Source of the DNA: Flavobacteriales bacterium | Lineage (GTDB): Bacteria; Bacteroidota; Bacteroidia; Flavobacteriales_F; PHOS-HE28 | Assembly (NCBI GenBank): GCA_016713875.1 | Contig: JADJOI010000003.1 | Location: 2,480,001-2,544,000, forward strand | Length of the DNA: 64,000 bases | Reading direction: 5' to 3' | Part shown: in pieces, positions 32,803 to 40,887 of the stretch | How the letters are laid out: the number at the start of each line of letters is the position of its first letter | How positions within the stretch are numbered: position 1 is the stretch's first letter | Program-made: the position numbers and the translations under genes | Notes under the pieces: generated by a model | Told to the model about the DNA's origin: nothing | The model's database searches: none | Seen by the model: only the letters and a program-made list of their open reading frames with translations

Positions 32803-34221
32803 TCAGGGCTGGATGACAACCCGCACCAGGCGCGGCACTCCACTCGCCGCGACCTCCACCACGTACGATCCCGGCTCCAGCGAGGCCAGGTCGATCCGGG
32901 CGACCGGCCCTTGCAGCCGCCCCTGCCAACGCTCCCGACCGATGGGATCGCGGACCACCACCTGCGTCGGGCCGTCCAGCGCGATGTGCAGTGGTCCGGT
33001 GGTCGGGTTGGGCCAAGCACGGATCTTCGCATCACCGCCGAACGCATCGACCACGGCGGTGCTCCGATCCACCTGCCAGGTGAACACCTGAAAGCCGCCT
33101 TCGTCGGCGTAGTAGGGCTGCGGCGGCCAAAGCACCAGGGAGTTATCGATGTAGCCGAGCACCACCAGGCTGTCGTGCACATCCACGCCCCAGGCCACCG
33201 CGCTGTCGTTCGGATGGATGAATCCACCGACGAGCCGGGGTGTGACCGGTGCGGTGATGTCATAGACCAACACCTCGCTGTCCGCACCACTGAGGAAAAG
33301 CAGGCTGTCATCGGCCGCGGTGATCAGCTCGTTGGTGTGGCCATCGCTCCCGAACCACGAGCCGCCGTTGCAGTTCCAGGGGTTCTCCCAGGCCATCTGC
33401 TCCATGTGCGCCACGTCCGCGATGTCCACCACCTCGAAACCGCAGAAATCCGTGGCTACATAGCACACGTCACCGACCACCCGCACATGGTTATAGGCGT
33501 TGGCCGTGTTGGGCGGATGCAGCGGATTGAAGTAGCGGCCCACCTCGGTGGGCTGGGCGGGGTCGCTGACGTCGATCGCGCGCAGGGCGCCGGCGTCGTA
33601 GCCCAGGAGCAGGGTATCGCCTTTGAAGTCGATGCCCCGGGCATTGGGCGGATAGTTGACCACGCCGGGCCAGGTGGGATCGGGCGCGAAGACCGACACG
33701 AACGCGATCTGCGCCGGGTCGGAGACGTCGAGCACCACCAGACCTTTGTCCATCGCACCGAGATAGGCGAGGCCGTTGCGCACCCGCACAATGGCGCTTC
33801 CGGTGGAGAAGGCGGCGCTGTCCCATTGGTCCAGGACCACCGCATTCACCGGATCGGTGATGTCGAGCACGGCGAGGCCGGCGCTCTGGGTGAGCCCATG
33901 GAAGCCGCCGAGACTGACATACAGCCGATCGCCGTCCTGATGCAGGTTGGTGGGCTTCAAGCCCCCGAGGTCCGGTGGCCAAAGCACACCGATCTCGACA
34001 GGGGAGGTCGGATCGCTGATGTCGTAGGTCCTGAGCCCGTGCTCCACACCCGCAGTGTACAGGTAGGGGCGGTCCATCCGGTCGACCAGGGCGGAAAAGG
34101 TGGAGTACACGAAGGGATGGTGGACAAAGGCCTGCTCGCTGAGCAGGACCGTATCGATCACCTGGGCATGGAGCGACCTCGCGCAGCCCATAGCGAGACC
34201 GATCAGGATCACCCGGCGCAT
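32803..34221 (-). CDS. Secreted LVIVD/beta-propeller-like protein with T9SS sorting domain
   Basis: 472 aa with a signal peptide ending at LHAQ (residue 20). Repeats of about 45 residues, each containing a -V-DISDP(A/T)-P- type motif (DISDPTSPVEIG, DITDPVNAVVLD, DVSDPAQIAFVS, DVSDPAQPTEVG, DITAPVTPRLVG), match the LVIVD repeat and suggest a beta-propeller. The last 80 residues (AWPNPTTGPLHIAL ... SYVVEV ... VVIQP) are a type A C-terminal sorting domain, so the protein should be exported by T9SS. Its ligand is unknown. Confidence 0.87.
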   Translation of the reverse strand: MRRVILIGLAMGCARSLHAQVIDTVLLSEQAFVHHPFVYSTFSALVDRMDRPYLYTAGVEHGLRTYDISDPTSPVEIGVLWPPDLGGLKPTNLHQDGDRLYVSLGGFHGLTQSAGLAVLDITDPVNAVVLDQWDSAAFSTGSAIVRVRNGLAYLGAMDKGLVVLDVSDPAQIAFVSVFAPDPTWPGVVNYPPNARGIDFKGDTLLLGYDAGALRAIDVSDPAQPTEVGRYFNPLHPPNTANAYNHVRVVGDVCYVATDFCGFEVVDIADVAHMEQMAWENPWNCNGGSWFGSDGHTNELITAADDSLLFLSGADSEVLVYDITAPVTPRLVGGFIHPNDSAVAWGVDVHDSLVVLGYIDNSLVLWPPQPYYADEGGFQVFTWQVDRSTAVVDAFGGDAKIRAWPNPTTGPLHIALDGPTQVVVRDPIGRERWQGRLQGPVARIDLASLEPGSYVVEVAASGVPRLVRVVIQP

Positions 34222-34226
34222 GCCCC

Positions 34227-34234
34227 CGAAGCTA
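34227..34234 (-). promoter_or_regulatory. Putative -7 element TAGCTTCG (T9SS cargo gene)
   Basis: Minus-strand TAGCTTCG ends 5 nt before the ATG at 34221. Confidence 0.45.
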
Positions 34235-34257
34235 ACGCGATCCGCGGAAGTCCAAGT

Positions 34258-34938
34258 TCACCCGATGGCGAACCGCACGTAGTGGATCTTCCGTCCCTCG
34301 GTGAGCCACATCGACTCGTAGAAGGTGCGGATGTTCAGCACGGCCTGTTCCGCAGGGCTGACGCGGCCGACGAGGTCGGCGTAGACATCGGCGCTGTGCT
34401 CCAGCAGGGGCAGCTTGTGCGCTTCCACCTGTTCCAGGGTGTACTCGTACAGCAGCGGGCTGTCGGTCTTGAGGTGTACCAGCCCGCCCGGCCTCAGCAC
34501 CTGCCGGTAGCGCTCCAGGAAGATGGGACTGGTCAGCCGTTTACGCGGCTTGCCGATCTGCGGATCGCTGAAGGTGAGCCAGATGGCGTCCACCTCCCCC
34601 GGAGCGAAGCAATGCAGGAGATGATCGATGTGCGTGCGGAGGAATCCCACATGGGCGATGCCCCGTTCCCGTGCGGTGCGCGCCCCCCGCCAGATCCGCG
34701 CGCCCTTGATGTCGACGCCCAGGTGGTTGTGCTGCGGGTCCAGGGCGGCCAGGCCCAGGGTGTACTCCCCTTTTCCACAGCCCAGTTCCAGCACAAGGGG
34801 CGCCTCGCGGTGAAAGAAGTCGGCGTTCCAGCGTCCCTTCAACGGGAAGCGGCCCTCCACCAGGTCCGCGAACGCCGGCTGCACCACCTGTTCGAAGGTG
34901 GCGTTCTCGGCGAAGCGGAACTGCTTGTTCTTGCCCAT
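34258..34938 (-). CDS. trmB: tRNA (guanine-N(7)-)-methyltransferase TrmB
   Basis: SAM-dependent enzyme making m7G46 in tRNA. The 226-aa protein has the SAM motif LVLELGCGKGEYTLGLA near residue 50, GVDIKGARIWRGA, and the signature DAIWLTFSDPQIGKPRKR, where other members often have FPDPWPKxRH; the Bacteroidetes form is FSDPQ. Start ATG at 34938, 7 nt after a TACTTTCG element. Confidence 0.93.
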   Translation of the reverse strand: MGKNKQFRFAENATFEQVVQPAFADLVEGRFPLKGRWNADFFHREAPLVLELGCGKGEYTLGLAALDPQHNHLGVDIKGARIWRGARTARERGIAHVGFLRTHIDHLLHCFAPGEVDAIWLTFSDPQIGKPRKRLTSPIFLERYRQVLRPGGLVHLKTDSPLLYEYTLEQVEAHKLPLLEHSADVYADLVGRVSPAEQAVLNIRTFYESMWLTEGRKIHYVRFAIG

Positions 34939-34945
34939 GGCGGCG

Positions 34946-34953
34946 CGAAAGTA
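34946..34953 (-). promoter_or_regulatory. Putative -7 element TACTTTCG (trmB)
   Basis: Minus-strand TACTTTCG ends 7 nt before the trmB ATG. Confidence 0.45.
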
Positions 34954-35023
34954 GGCGGTGCGCCAGGTGCACGACCGGTGGACGTAACGCAGGCTTCACG
35001 ATCGGCTGCGCACCTTCGCGGGC

Positions 35024-36094
35024 ATGTCCGGTCTGCGCGATGCCCGCGTGCTGGTGGCCCCCCTGGACTGGGGGCTGGGCCATGCGGCGCGCTGCGTGCC
35101 CGTGGTGCGTGCGCTGCGCGCGCGTGGGGCGCATCCCGTGCTGGCCGCGGATGCGGGACCACTTGCGCTGCTCCGTGCCGAGTTCCCCGAGCTGGAGCAT
35201 GTACGGCTGCCCGGTATCACCGTGCGGTACGCCGCCGGAGGGAGCCAGTTCTGGAGCATGGCGCGCCAGTTGCCGGCGATGGTGCGGAGCGTGGCGGCGG
35301 AACGCGCGGCCTTCGACCGCATCGCGGCGGACCTGCGGCTGGACGCGGTGATCAGCGACCAGCGGTTCGGGGTACGCAGTGCGCAACTGCCCTCGGTGCT
35401 CATCACCCATCAGCTCTTCCCCTTCACCCCGTTCGCGCAGAGCGCGCTACGGCGCCTCAACCTGCAGCATGTGTCGCGCTTCGATCGCTGTTGGGTGATG
35501 GACGAGCCCGCGGTGCCGGGACTGGCGGGCGAGCTGTCGCACGGAACGCGCCTGCCGCCGAACGTGCGTTACATCGGCCCGGTGAGCCGCATGGCGGAAG
35601 GTGCCGGCACCCCTCGGTCCGACCATCGCGTGGTGGCCGTCATCAGCGGACCCGAGCCGCAGCGCACCCTGTTGGAGGCCATCCTGCTGGAGCAGCTTGC
35701 CACCTTGCCGGGGGAGCATCTGCTGGTGCAGGGACTTCCGCAGCGGCCGGGCACACGCCGCGTCGGTCGGGTGGATGTGGCCGGCCATCTCACCGGCGAA
35801 GCGCTGCGCGAGGCCCTGCTGGGCGCATCGCTCATCGTTTCCCGCAGCGGCTACACCACCTTGATGGACCTGGCGGCGCTCGGGCGCAGCGCCCTGATCA
35901 TCCCAACGCCCGGCCAGCACGAACAGGAGTACCTCGGTCGCCTTCACGCACGCACCGGCAGGTTCCTCGTGCAGCAGCAGCGCGCCATCGATCTGGCGGC
36001 CGCGCTCGCGAGGCCACCCTCATCCGCAAAGGCATCCACCGGGAACGCACTGCTGTGTGCGGCCCTCGACGAGCTGGCGGGGATGCTGCGGTGA
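35024..36094 (+). CDS. Glycosyltransferase, GT28/MurG-like fold
   Basis: 356 aa. The N-terminal VLVAPLDWGLGHAARCVPVV has the glycine loop of GT-B enzymes acting on UDP-GlcNAc-type donors, and the C-terminal SLIVSRSGYTTLMDLAALGRSALIIPTPGQHEQEYLG matches the GT28 C-terminal nucleotide-sugar site. No signal peptide. The acceptor is unknown; it is not MurG, which is already present. A CACCTTCG sequence (35011-35018) sits 5 nt before the ATG at the place where other genes here have a -7 element. Confidence 0.82.
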   Translation: MSGLRDARVLVAPLDWGLGHAARCVPVVRALRARGAHPVLAADAGPLALLRAEFPELEHVRLPGITVRYAAGGSQFWSMARQLPAMVRSVAAERAAFDRIAADLRLDAVISDQRFGVRSAQLPSVLITHQLFPFTPFAQSALRRLNLQHVSRFDRCWVMDEPAVPGLAGELSHGTRLPPNVRYIGPVSRMAEGAGTPRSDHRVVAVISGPEPQRTLLEAILLEQLATLPGEHLLVQGLPQRPGTRRVGRVDVAGHLTGEALREALLGASLIVSRSGYTTLMDLAALGRSALIIPTPGQHEQEYLGRLHARTGRFLVQQQRAIDLAAALARPPSSAKASTGNALLCAALDELAGMLR

Positions 36095-36106
36095 CGCGCA
36101 TCCGTT

Positions 36107-36114
36107 TACTTTCG
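36107..36114 (+). promoter_or_regulatory. Putative -7 element TACTTTCG (endonuclease gene)
   Basis: TACTTTCG ends 5 nt before the ATG at 36120. Confidence 0.45.
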
Positions 36115-36119
36115 TCGGA

Positions 36120-37358
36120 ATGAACCCACGCGCCCTTCCGCTGGCCCTTTTCGTGCTGATCGGTCCTGCCCTGTGGGCACAGGACGGACCGGAACAGCGG
36201 CTGCGCGACCTGCAGGCGCGGGATCAGGAACTGCGCGCGGCGCGCGAAGCGCTGGCGGCTCCGATCGATTCGCTGAAGCTGGCCATCATCCGCCGTGACC
36301 TGCTCGCCCTGGCCCTCCCGGCCTTGGAACCCGGTGACGAGCTGGTGGAGCATCCCGGCCATGTGTTGGTGTACAGCGAGCGCCATGAGCAACCCAAGTG
36401 GACCGCGCACATCGCCACGCCGGACGTGATCACGGGCAACCTGGCCCGCATCGACACCTTCCTGATGGACACCAAGGTGCGAACCGGCACAAGCACGGTG
36501 GAGGACTACTGGTTCAGCGGATTCGACCGCGGACACTTGGTGCCCAGCGCGGACATGCGCTGGAACAAGGAGGCGCTGACGGCGACCTACCTGTATAGCA
36601 ACATCAGCCCGCAGCGGCCCGAGTTCAACCGCGACAGTTGGAGCGACCTGGAGGACTGGGTGCGGCGCACGGTGCGCTTCGGCGGCGAGCGGGTCTTCGT
36701 GATCACCGGTCCGGTGCTGAACGAGGGCCTGCCGGCGATGGACAACCCCGGGCACAAGAACGAGGTGAGCATCCCCGAGCTTTTCTTCAAGGTGTTGGCC
36801 GACCTGGACGGGCCGGAGCGGAAGATGATCGGCTTCGCCATGCGCAACGGGGTCAACGAATACCCGACCATCAGCTACGCCGTGCCTGTGGACAGTGTGG
36901 AGCGCCTCACCGGCCTCGACCTCTTCCCCGCGCTGGACGATACGCTGGAGGCCCGTCTGGAAGCGCAGCGCGACCCGCAGGCCTGGTACCACCCCGGCGA
37001 TCCCTTCATCGGCGAAGTGGAGCCGCTGCCGGCACCGCTGCCCAAGGGCATGTTCAACACCGTGCAGGCGCGCCACCAGATCGGTCGTGTGGCCACCGTG
37101 TGCGGCACCGTGGTCAGCACGCGGCGCACGCAGAAGGCGAACGCGGTGTACCTCAACTTCGACCGCCTTCACCCCGCGCAGGACTTCTACTGCACCATCT
37201 GGGACAGCAACGGCCCCAACTTCCACTACGATCCGGAGGAGGCCCTGCTGCGCAAGCGCGTCTGCGTCACCGGCAAGGTGACCTTGTACGACGACATCCC
37301 GCGGATCAGCGTGAACAACGAGAACGCGATCCTGCTCTGGGAGGAGGCGGTGCGGTGA
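36120..37358 (+). CDS. Secreted DNA/RNA non-specific endonuclease with C-terminal OB-like domain
   Basis: 412 aa from ATG 36120. A signal peptide (cleavage after WAQ, residue 21) and a short coiled segment (25-60) precede a beta-beta-alpha-metal nuclease domain at about 75-300. The catalytic DRGH is at 136-139 and the metal-binding Asn is N161 in NISPQRPEFN. The last 90 residues (GRVATVCGTVVSTRRTQ ... VCVTGKV) look like an OB-fold, also found alone in secreted nucleic-acid-binding proteins, which could hold the substrate. A role in scavenging extracellular DNA/RNA is likely by family. Confidence 0.86.
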   Translation: MNPRALPLALFVLIGPALWAQDGPEQRLRDLQARDQELRAAREALAAPIDSLKLAIIRRDLLALALPALEPGDELVEHPGHVLVYSERHEQPKWTAHIATPDVITGNLARIDTFLMDTKVRTGTSTVEDYWFSGFDRGHLVPSADMRWNKEALTATYLYSNISPQRPEFNRDSWSDLEDWVRRTVRFGGERVFVITGPVLNEGLPAMDNPGHKNEVSIPELFFKVLADLDGPERKMIGFAMRNGVNEYPTISYAVPVDSVERLTGLDLFPALDDTLEARLEAQRDPQAWYHPGDPFIGEVEPLPAPLPKGMFNTVQARHQIGRVATVCGTVVSTRRTQKANAVYLNFDRLHPAQDFYCTIWDSNGPNFHYDPEEALLRKRVCVTGKVTLYDDIPRISVNNENAILLWEEAVR

Positions 37359-37497
37359 CCCCGGTCCGGAGGGATCTTCTATTTTGGTCTGGCGCACGAT
37401 GATCCCGGTCCACCGACCGGAGACCCGATGAGGGTGATGGTACTGTGCTGAACGGCAGGTTTCCGGTTGTTGCCCGGCCTCGGCGACGGTACCGGAC

Positions 37498-40400
37498 ATG
37501 CATCAACGCGGAGAACTCCTTGGGATGCTGTCGATCGCCCTGGCGATCGGCTGTGGTGGGGACCCGACGCCTGAACCGGTCACTGCGCCTTCGGAAGCGA
37601 CCCCGGCGCCTCTCTTCATCACCCTTCCCGCGGAGAACAGCGGTGTCCGGTTCACCAACCGGGTGGAGGAGAACGATACGCGCAACTACTTCGTGTACGA
37701 ATACATGTACAACGGAGGAGGTGTGGCGATCGGGGATGTCAATGGGGATGGCCTCCCGGACATCTACCTCACGGGGAATCTGGTCGCGGACCGGCTCTAC
37801 CTGAACCGCGGGGGGCTCCGGTTCGAGGACGTCACCGACGCGGCCCTGCCCAAGGAGAGCACGCATGGGTGGCACACCGGCGTGGCCATGGCCGACGTGA
37901 ACGGGGATGGCCACCTCGACATCCACGTGTGCCGTGCCGGCTGGACCTCCGATCCGCAGGCGCGCACCAACCTGCTCTACCTGAACGATGGCCAGGGCCG
38001 GTTCAAGGAAGTGGGCCATGAATGGGGCATCGCGGACACCACCCGATCCACCCAGGGCCTCTTCTTCGATCACGACCGCGACGGCGACCTGGACCTGTTC
38101 GTGATCAACTCACCGCTCCAAGGCAACTCGAAGGCGAACAACGCGGAAGTGGAGCGTTCCATCCAGGAGCATCGTTCGCCCACCAGCCGGCTCTACCGCA
38201 ATGATGGGAACCGGTTCACGGACATCACCGCCACGTCGGGGCTTTGGAACATGGCGTATAGCCTGGGGGTGGCCTGCAGCGACCTCGACCAGGACGGGAT
38301 CCAGGACCTCTACGTGTCCAACGACTACGTGGCGCCGGACTTCCTGTACATGGGGCGATCGGACGGCACCTACGTCAACGAGGTCCTGGCGCGCACACGG
38401 CACATCAGCAATTTCGGCATGGGCTGCGACATCGCCGACTATGACAATGATGGTCTGCCGGACATCGTGGTGCTGGACATGGTGAGCGAGGAACACGCCC
38501 GGAGCAAACGCAACATGGGCGCCATGTCACCCGCCCAGTTCTGGGGGGTGGTGGCCGCCGGCTACCACCATCAGTACATGTTCAACACCCTGCAGCGCAA
38601 CAACGGCAACGGCAGTTTCAGCGAGGTGGGGCAGTTGGCCGGGATCAGCAAGACAGACTGGAGCTGGGCGCCGCTGCTGGCCGACCTGGACAATGACGGT
38701 TGGAAGGACCTGCTGGTGACCAACGGCTACAAGCGCGATATGCGTGACAACGATTACAGTGCCAAGGCCAAGGCGATCAGAGCCTCCGGACAGGCCATGC
38801 GCCCCATGGAAGTGCTGGCGCTCGTGCCCAGCACCCAGGTCCGCAACTACCTGTACCGGAACAATGGCGACCTGGGCTTCCGGAACGTGTCGGTCGAATG
38901 GGGCTTCAAGGAGGCCTTGAACTCGAACGGAGCGGCATACGGCGACCTGGACAACGACGGCGACCTCGACCTGGTGACCAACAACATGGATGCACCGGCA
39001 GGCATCCACATCAACCAGGCCGTCGAACAAGGCCGCGGGCACTATCTGCGCCTGCAGTTGGAGGGCGCCCCGGGCCGGACCGTTCTGGGCGCGCGCGCCC
39101 TGGTGGAGGCGAACGGAGTGACGCAGCTGGCCGAACTGGCACCCGTACGCGGCTTTCAGAGCAGCGTGGAACCCATCCTCCATTTCGGCCTCGGCGGATC
39201 CGGGAAAGCGGACCAGGTGGAGGTGTTCTGGCCCGACGGCCGATACACCCGCCTCACCGACGTCACTGCCGATCAGGTCCTCACGATCCGGCACGATGAC
39301 GCGTCCGACCGCGCACCGGGGCACCCCGCCCCCGCGGCCCTCCTTCAGCCTGCTGGTACCGGCCATGGATTGAGCTTCACGCATCGCGAGAACCCGTACG
39401 ACGACTTCGCGGTGCAGGTCCTGTTGCCCCACAAGCGTTCCGAGGACGGCCCCCTCATGGCCAAGGCGGACCTCAATGGTGATGGCCGCGAGGACCTCTA
39501 CATCGGCGGCGCGCGCGATCAGGCCGGTGCCTTGTTCATGTCCGATGGGGCCGATCGCTACAGGCAGGTCGAGGGGCCCTGGATCGACCACAAGGACCGC
39601 GAGGACCAGGGAGCCCTGTTCATGGACGCGGATGGCGACGGGGACCAGGACCTGCTCGTGCTCAGTGGCGGCTACGAGTCCGACCGGTCGGAGATCCACT
39701 TCCAACCGCGGATGTACACGAACCGGGGCATGGGGCGGTTCGGTCATGCGCCCGGCGCACTGCCCGTGTTGATGACCAGCGCGCAGCGGGCCGCCGCAGG
39801 CGACGTGGACGGCGATGGCGACCTCGACCTGTTCATCGGCGGGCGCGTGATCCCCGGAGCCTATCCGAGGGATCCGAGAAGCTACCTGCTCCTGAACGAC
39901 GGCACGGGCCGGTTCGGCGATGCGACCGCTGAGCGCGCATCCCACCTGGCGGAGGCGGGCATGCTCACCGATGCCCTCTGGATGGACATCGACGGCGACG
40001 GTGACGCGGACCTGATCACCGCAGGCGAATGGCAGCCCATCGCGATGCACAGGAACGATGGTGGCCGGCTCGTCGCCCACACGGTGGAAGGCCTTCGGCA
40101 CACGGCGGGCTGGTGGAACCGCATCGTGGCGGCCGATCCGGACCGCGATGGCGACCTGGATCTCGTGTGCGGCAACATCGGCTGGAACACCAAGTTCCAC
40201 GCCACCGACGGTCATCCGCTGCACCTTTGCGCCAATGACATGGACGACAACGGCAGCCTGGACATCGTGCTGGCCAAGGAGGGGACCCACGGCAAGGTGC
40301 CCGTGCGCGGACGGGAATGCAGCAGCCAGCAGTGCCGCATGATCATCGATCGGTTCCCGACCTTCAAGGACTTCGCCAACGCCGACCTGGAGCGCATCTA

Positions 40401-40848
40401 CACGCCGGAGAAGATCGGCTCGGCCCAGCACCTTGTCGCCGAGCAGATGCGTTCGTGCGTGGTGTGGAACGAGGGCGGTGGCCGATACCGAGCGGAGCCG
40501 CTGCCGATGCACGCGCAGACAGGGCCGCTCAACGGCATCGCGGTGCGTGACCTCAACGCGGACGGACACGCGGACATCATCGCGGCCGGCAACCACTGGG
40601 GCGCCGAGGTGGAGACCGTCCGCTACGACGCCGGCACCGGCATCGTGCTCCTGGGCGATGGCCAGGGCGGGTTCCGCCCGCTATCGGTCCGGGAAAGCGG
40701 GCTGTTCGCATGGCGCAACGCCAAGGACCTCGTGGTGCTGGAGCAGGGAGCAGGCGGCGCGCCCTGGGTGGTGGTCTCCAACAACAACGATGCTGTGGAG
40801 GTCTTCACACCGGGCCACGCCCGATCGGCATTGGCCGCGCGCCGGTGA
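37498..40848 (+). CDS. FG-GAP/VCBS repeat lipoprotein with ASPIC/UnbV domain (copy 1)
   Basis: 1116 aa. A lipoprotein signal with LAIGC (Cys near 19) anchors it to the outer membrane. Many FG-GAP/VCBS repeats with Ca-binding D-x-N-x-D-G motifs (DVNGDGLPDIYLTGN and similar) form probable seven-bladed propellers, and an ASPIC/UnbV segment lies around 500-590 (RGFQSSVEPILHFGLG). A conserved signature GRECSSQQC occurs near residue 940 before a helical region. No promoter was clear; TATTTTGG at 37380 is 110 nt away. The next gene is a full-length paralogue of the same length. Function of this family is unknown; surface carbohydrate or protein binding is possible. Confidence 0.85.
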   Translation: MHQRGELLGMLSIALAIGCGGDPTPEPVTAPSEATPAPLFITLPAENSGVRFTNRVEENDTRNYFVYEYMYNGGGVAIGDVNGDGLPDIYLTGNLVADRLYLNRGGLRFEDVTDAALPKESTHGWHTGVAMADVNGDGHLDIHVCRAGWTSDPQARTNLLYLNDGQGRFKEVGHEWGIADTTRSTQGLFFDHDRDGDLDLFVINSPLQGNSKANNAEVERSIQEHRSPTSRLYRNDGNRFTDITATSGLWNMAYSLGVACSDLDQDGIQDLYVSNDYVAPDFLYMGRSDGTYVNEVLARTRHISNFGMGCDIADYDNDGLPDIVVLDMVSEEHARSKRNMGAMSPAQFWGVVAAGYHHQYMFNTLQRNNGNGSFSEVGQLAGISKTDWSWAPLLADLDNDGWKDLLVTNGYKRDMRDNDYSAKAKAIRASGQAMRPMEVLALVPSTQVRNYLYRNNGDLGFRNVSVEWGFKEALNSNGAAYGDLDNDGDLDLVTNNMDAPAGIHINQAVEQGRGHYLRLQLEGAPGRTVLGARALVEANGVTQLAELAPVRGFQSSVEPILHFGLGGSGKADQVEVFWPDGRYTRLTDVTADQVLTIRHDDASDRAPGHPAPAALLQPAGTGHGLSFTHRENPYDDFAVQVLLPHKRSEDGPLMAKADLNGDGREDLYIGGARDQAGALFMSDGADRYRQVEGPWIDHKDREDQGALFMDADGDGDQDLLVLSGGYESDRSEIHFQPRMYTNRGMGRFGHAPGALPVLMTSAQRAAAGDVDGDGDLDLFIGGRVIPGAYPRDPRSYLLLNDGTGRFGDATAERASHLAEAGMLTDALWMDIDGDGDADLITAGEWQPIAMHRNDGGRLVAHTVEGLRHTAGWWNRIVAADPDRDGDLDLVCGNIGWNTKFHATDGHPLHLCANDMDDNGSLDIVLAKEGTHGKVPVRGRECSSQQCRMIIDRFPTFKDFANADLERIYTPEKIGSAQHLVAEQMRSCVVWNEGGGRYRAEPLPMHAQTGPLNGIAVRDLNADGHADIIAAGNHWGAEVETVRYDAGTGIVLLGDGQGGFRPLSVRESGLFAWRNAKDLVVLEQGAGGAPWVVVSNNNDAVEVFTPGHARSALAARR

Positions 40849-40862
40849 CCTCCGGTGCGGGC

Positions 40863-40870
40863 TACCTTCG
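40863..40870 (+). promoter_or_regulatory. Putative -7 element TACCTTCG (copy 2 lipoprotein)
   Basis: TACCTTCG ends 17 nt before the ATG at 40888, so the second paralogue may have its own promoter. Confidence 0.4.
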
Positions 40871-40887
40871 CACAGCCCCACCCGGAC

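Noticed and set aside
32911..36123. 1070-codon open frame on the plus strand
   Set aside because: Covers the T9SS cargo gene and trmB in antisense and the glycosyltransferase in another frame; no motif or promoter supports it.
37380..37387. TATTTTGG as promoter of the first FG-GAP lipoprotein
   Set aside because: One mismatch and 110 nt from the start codon, unlike all the other elements listed; not counted as a feature.
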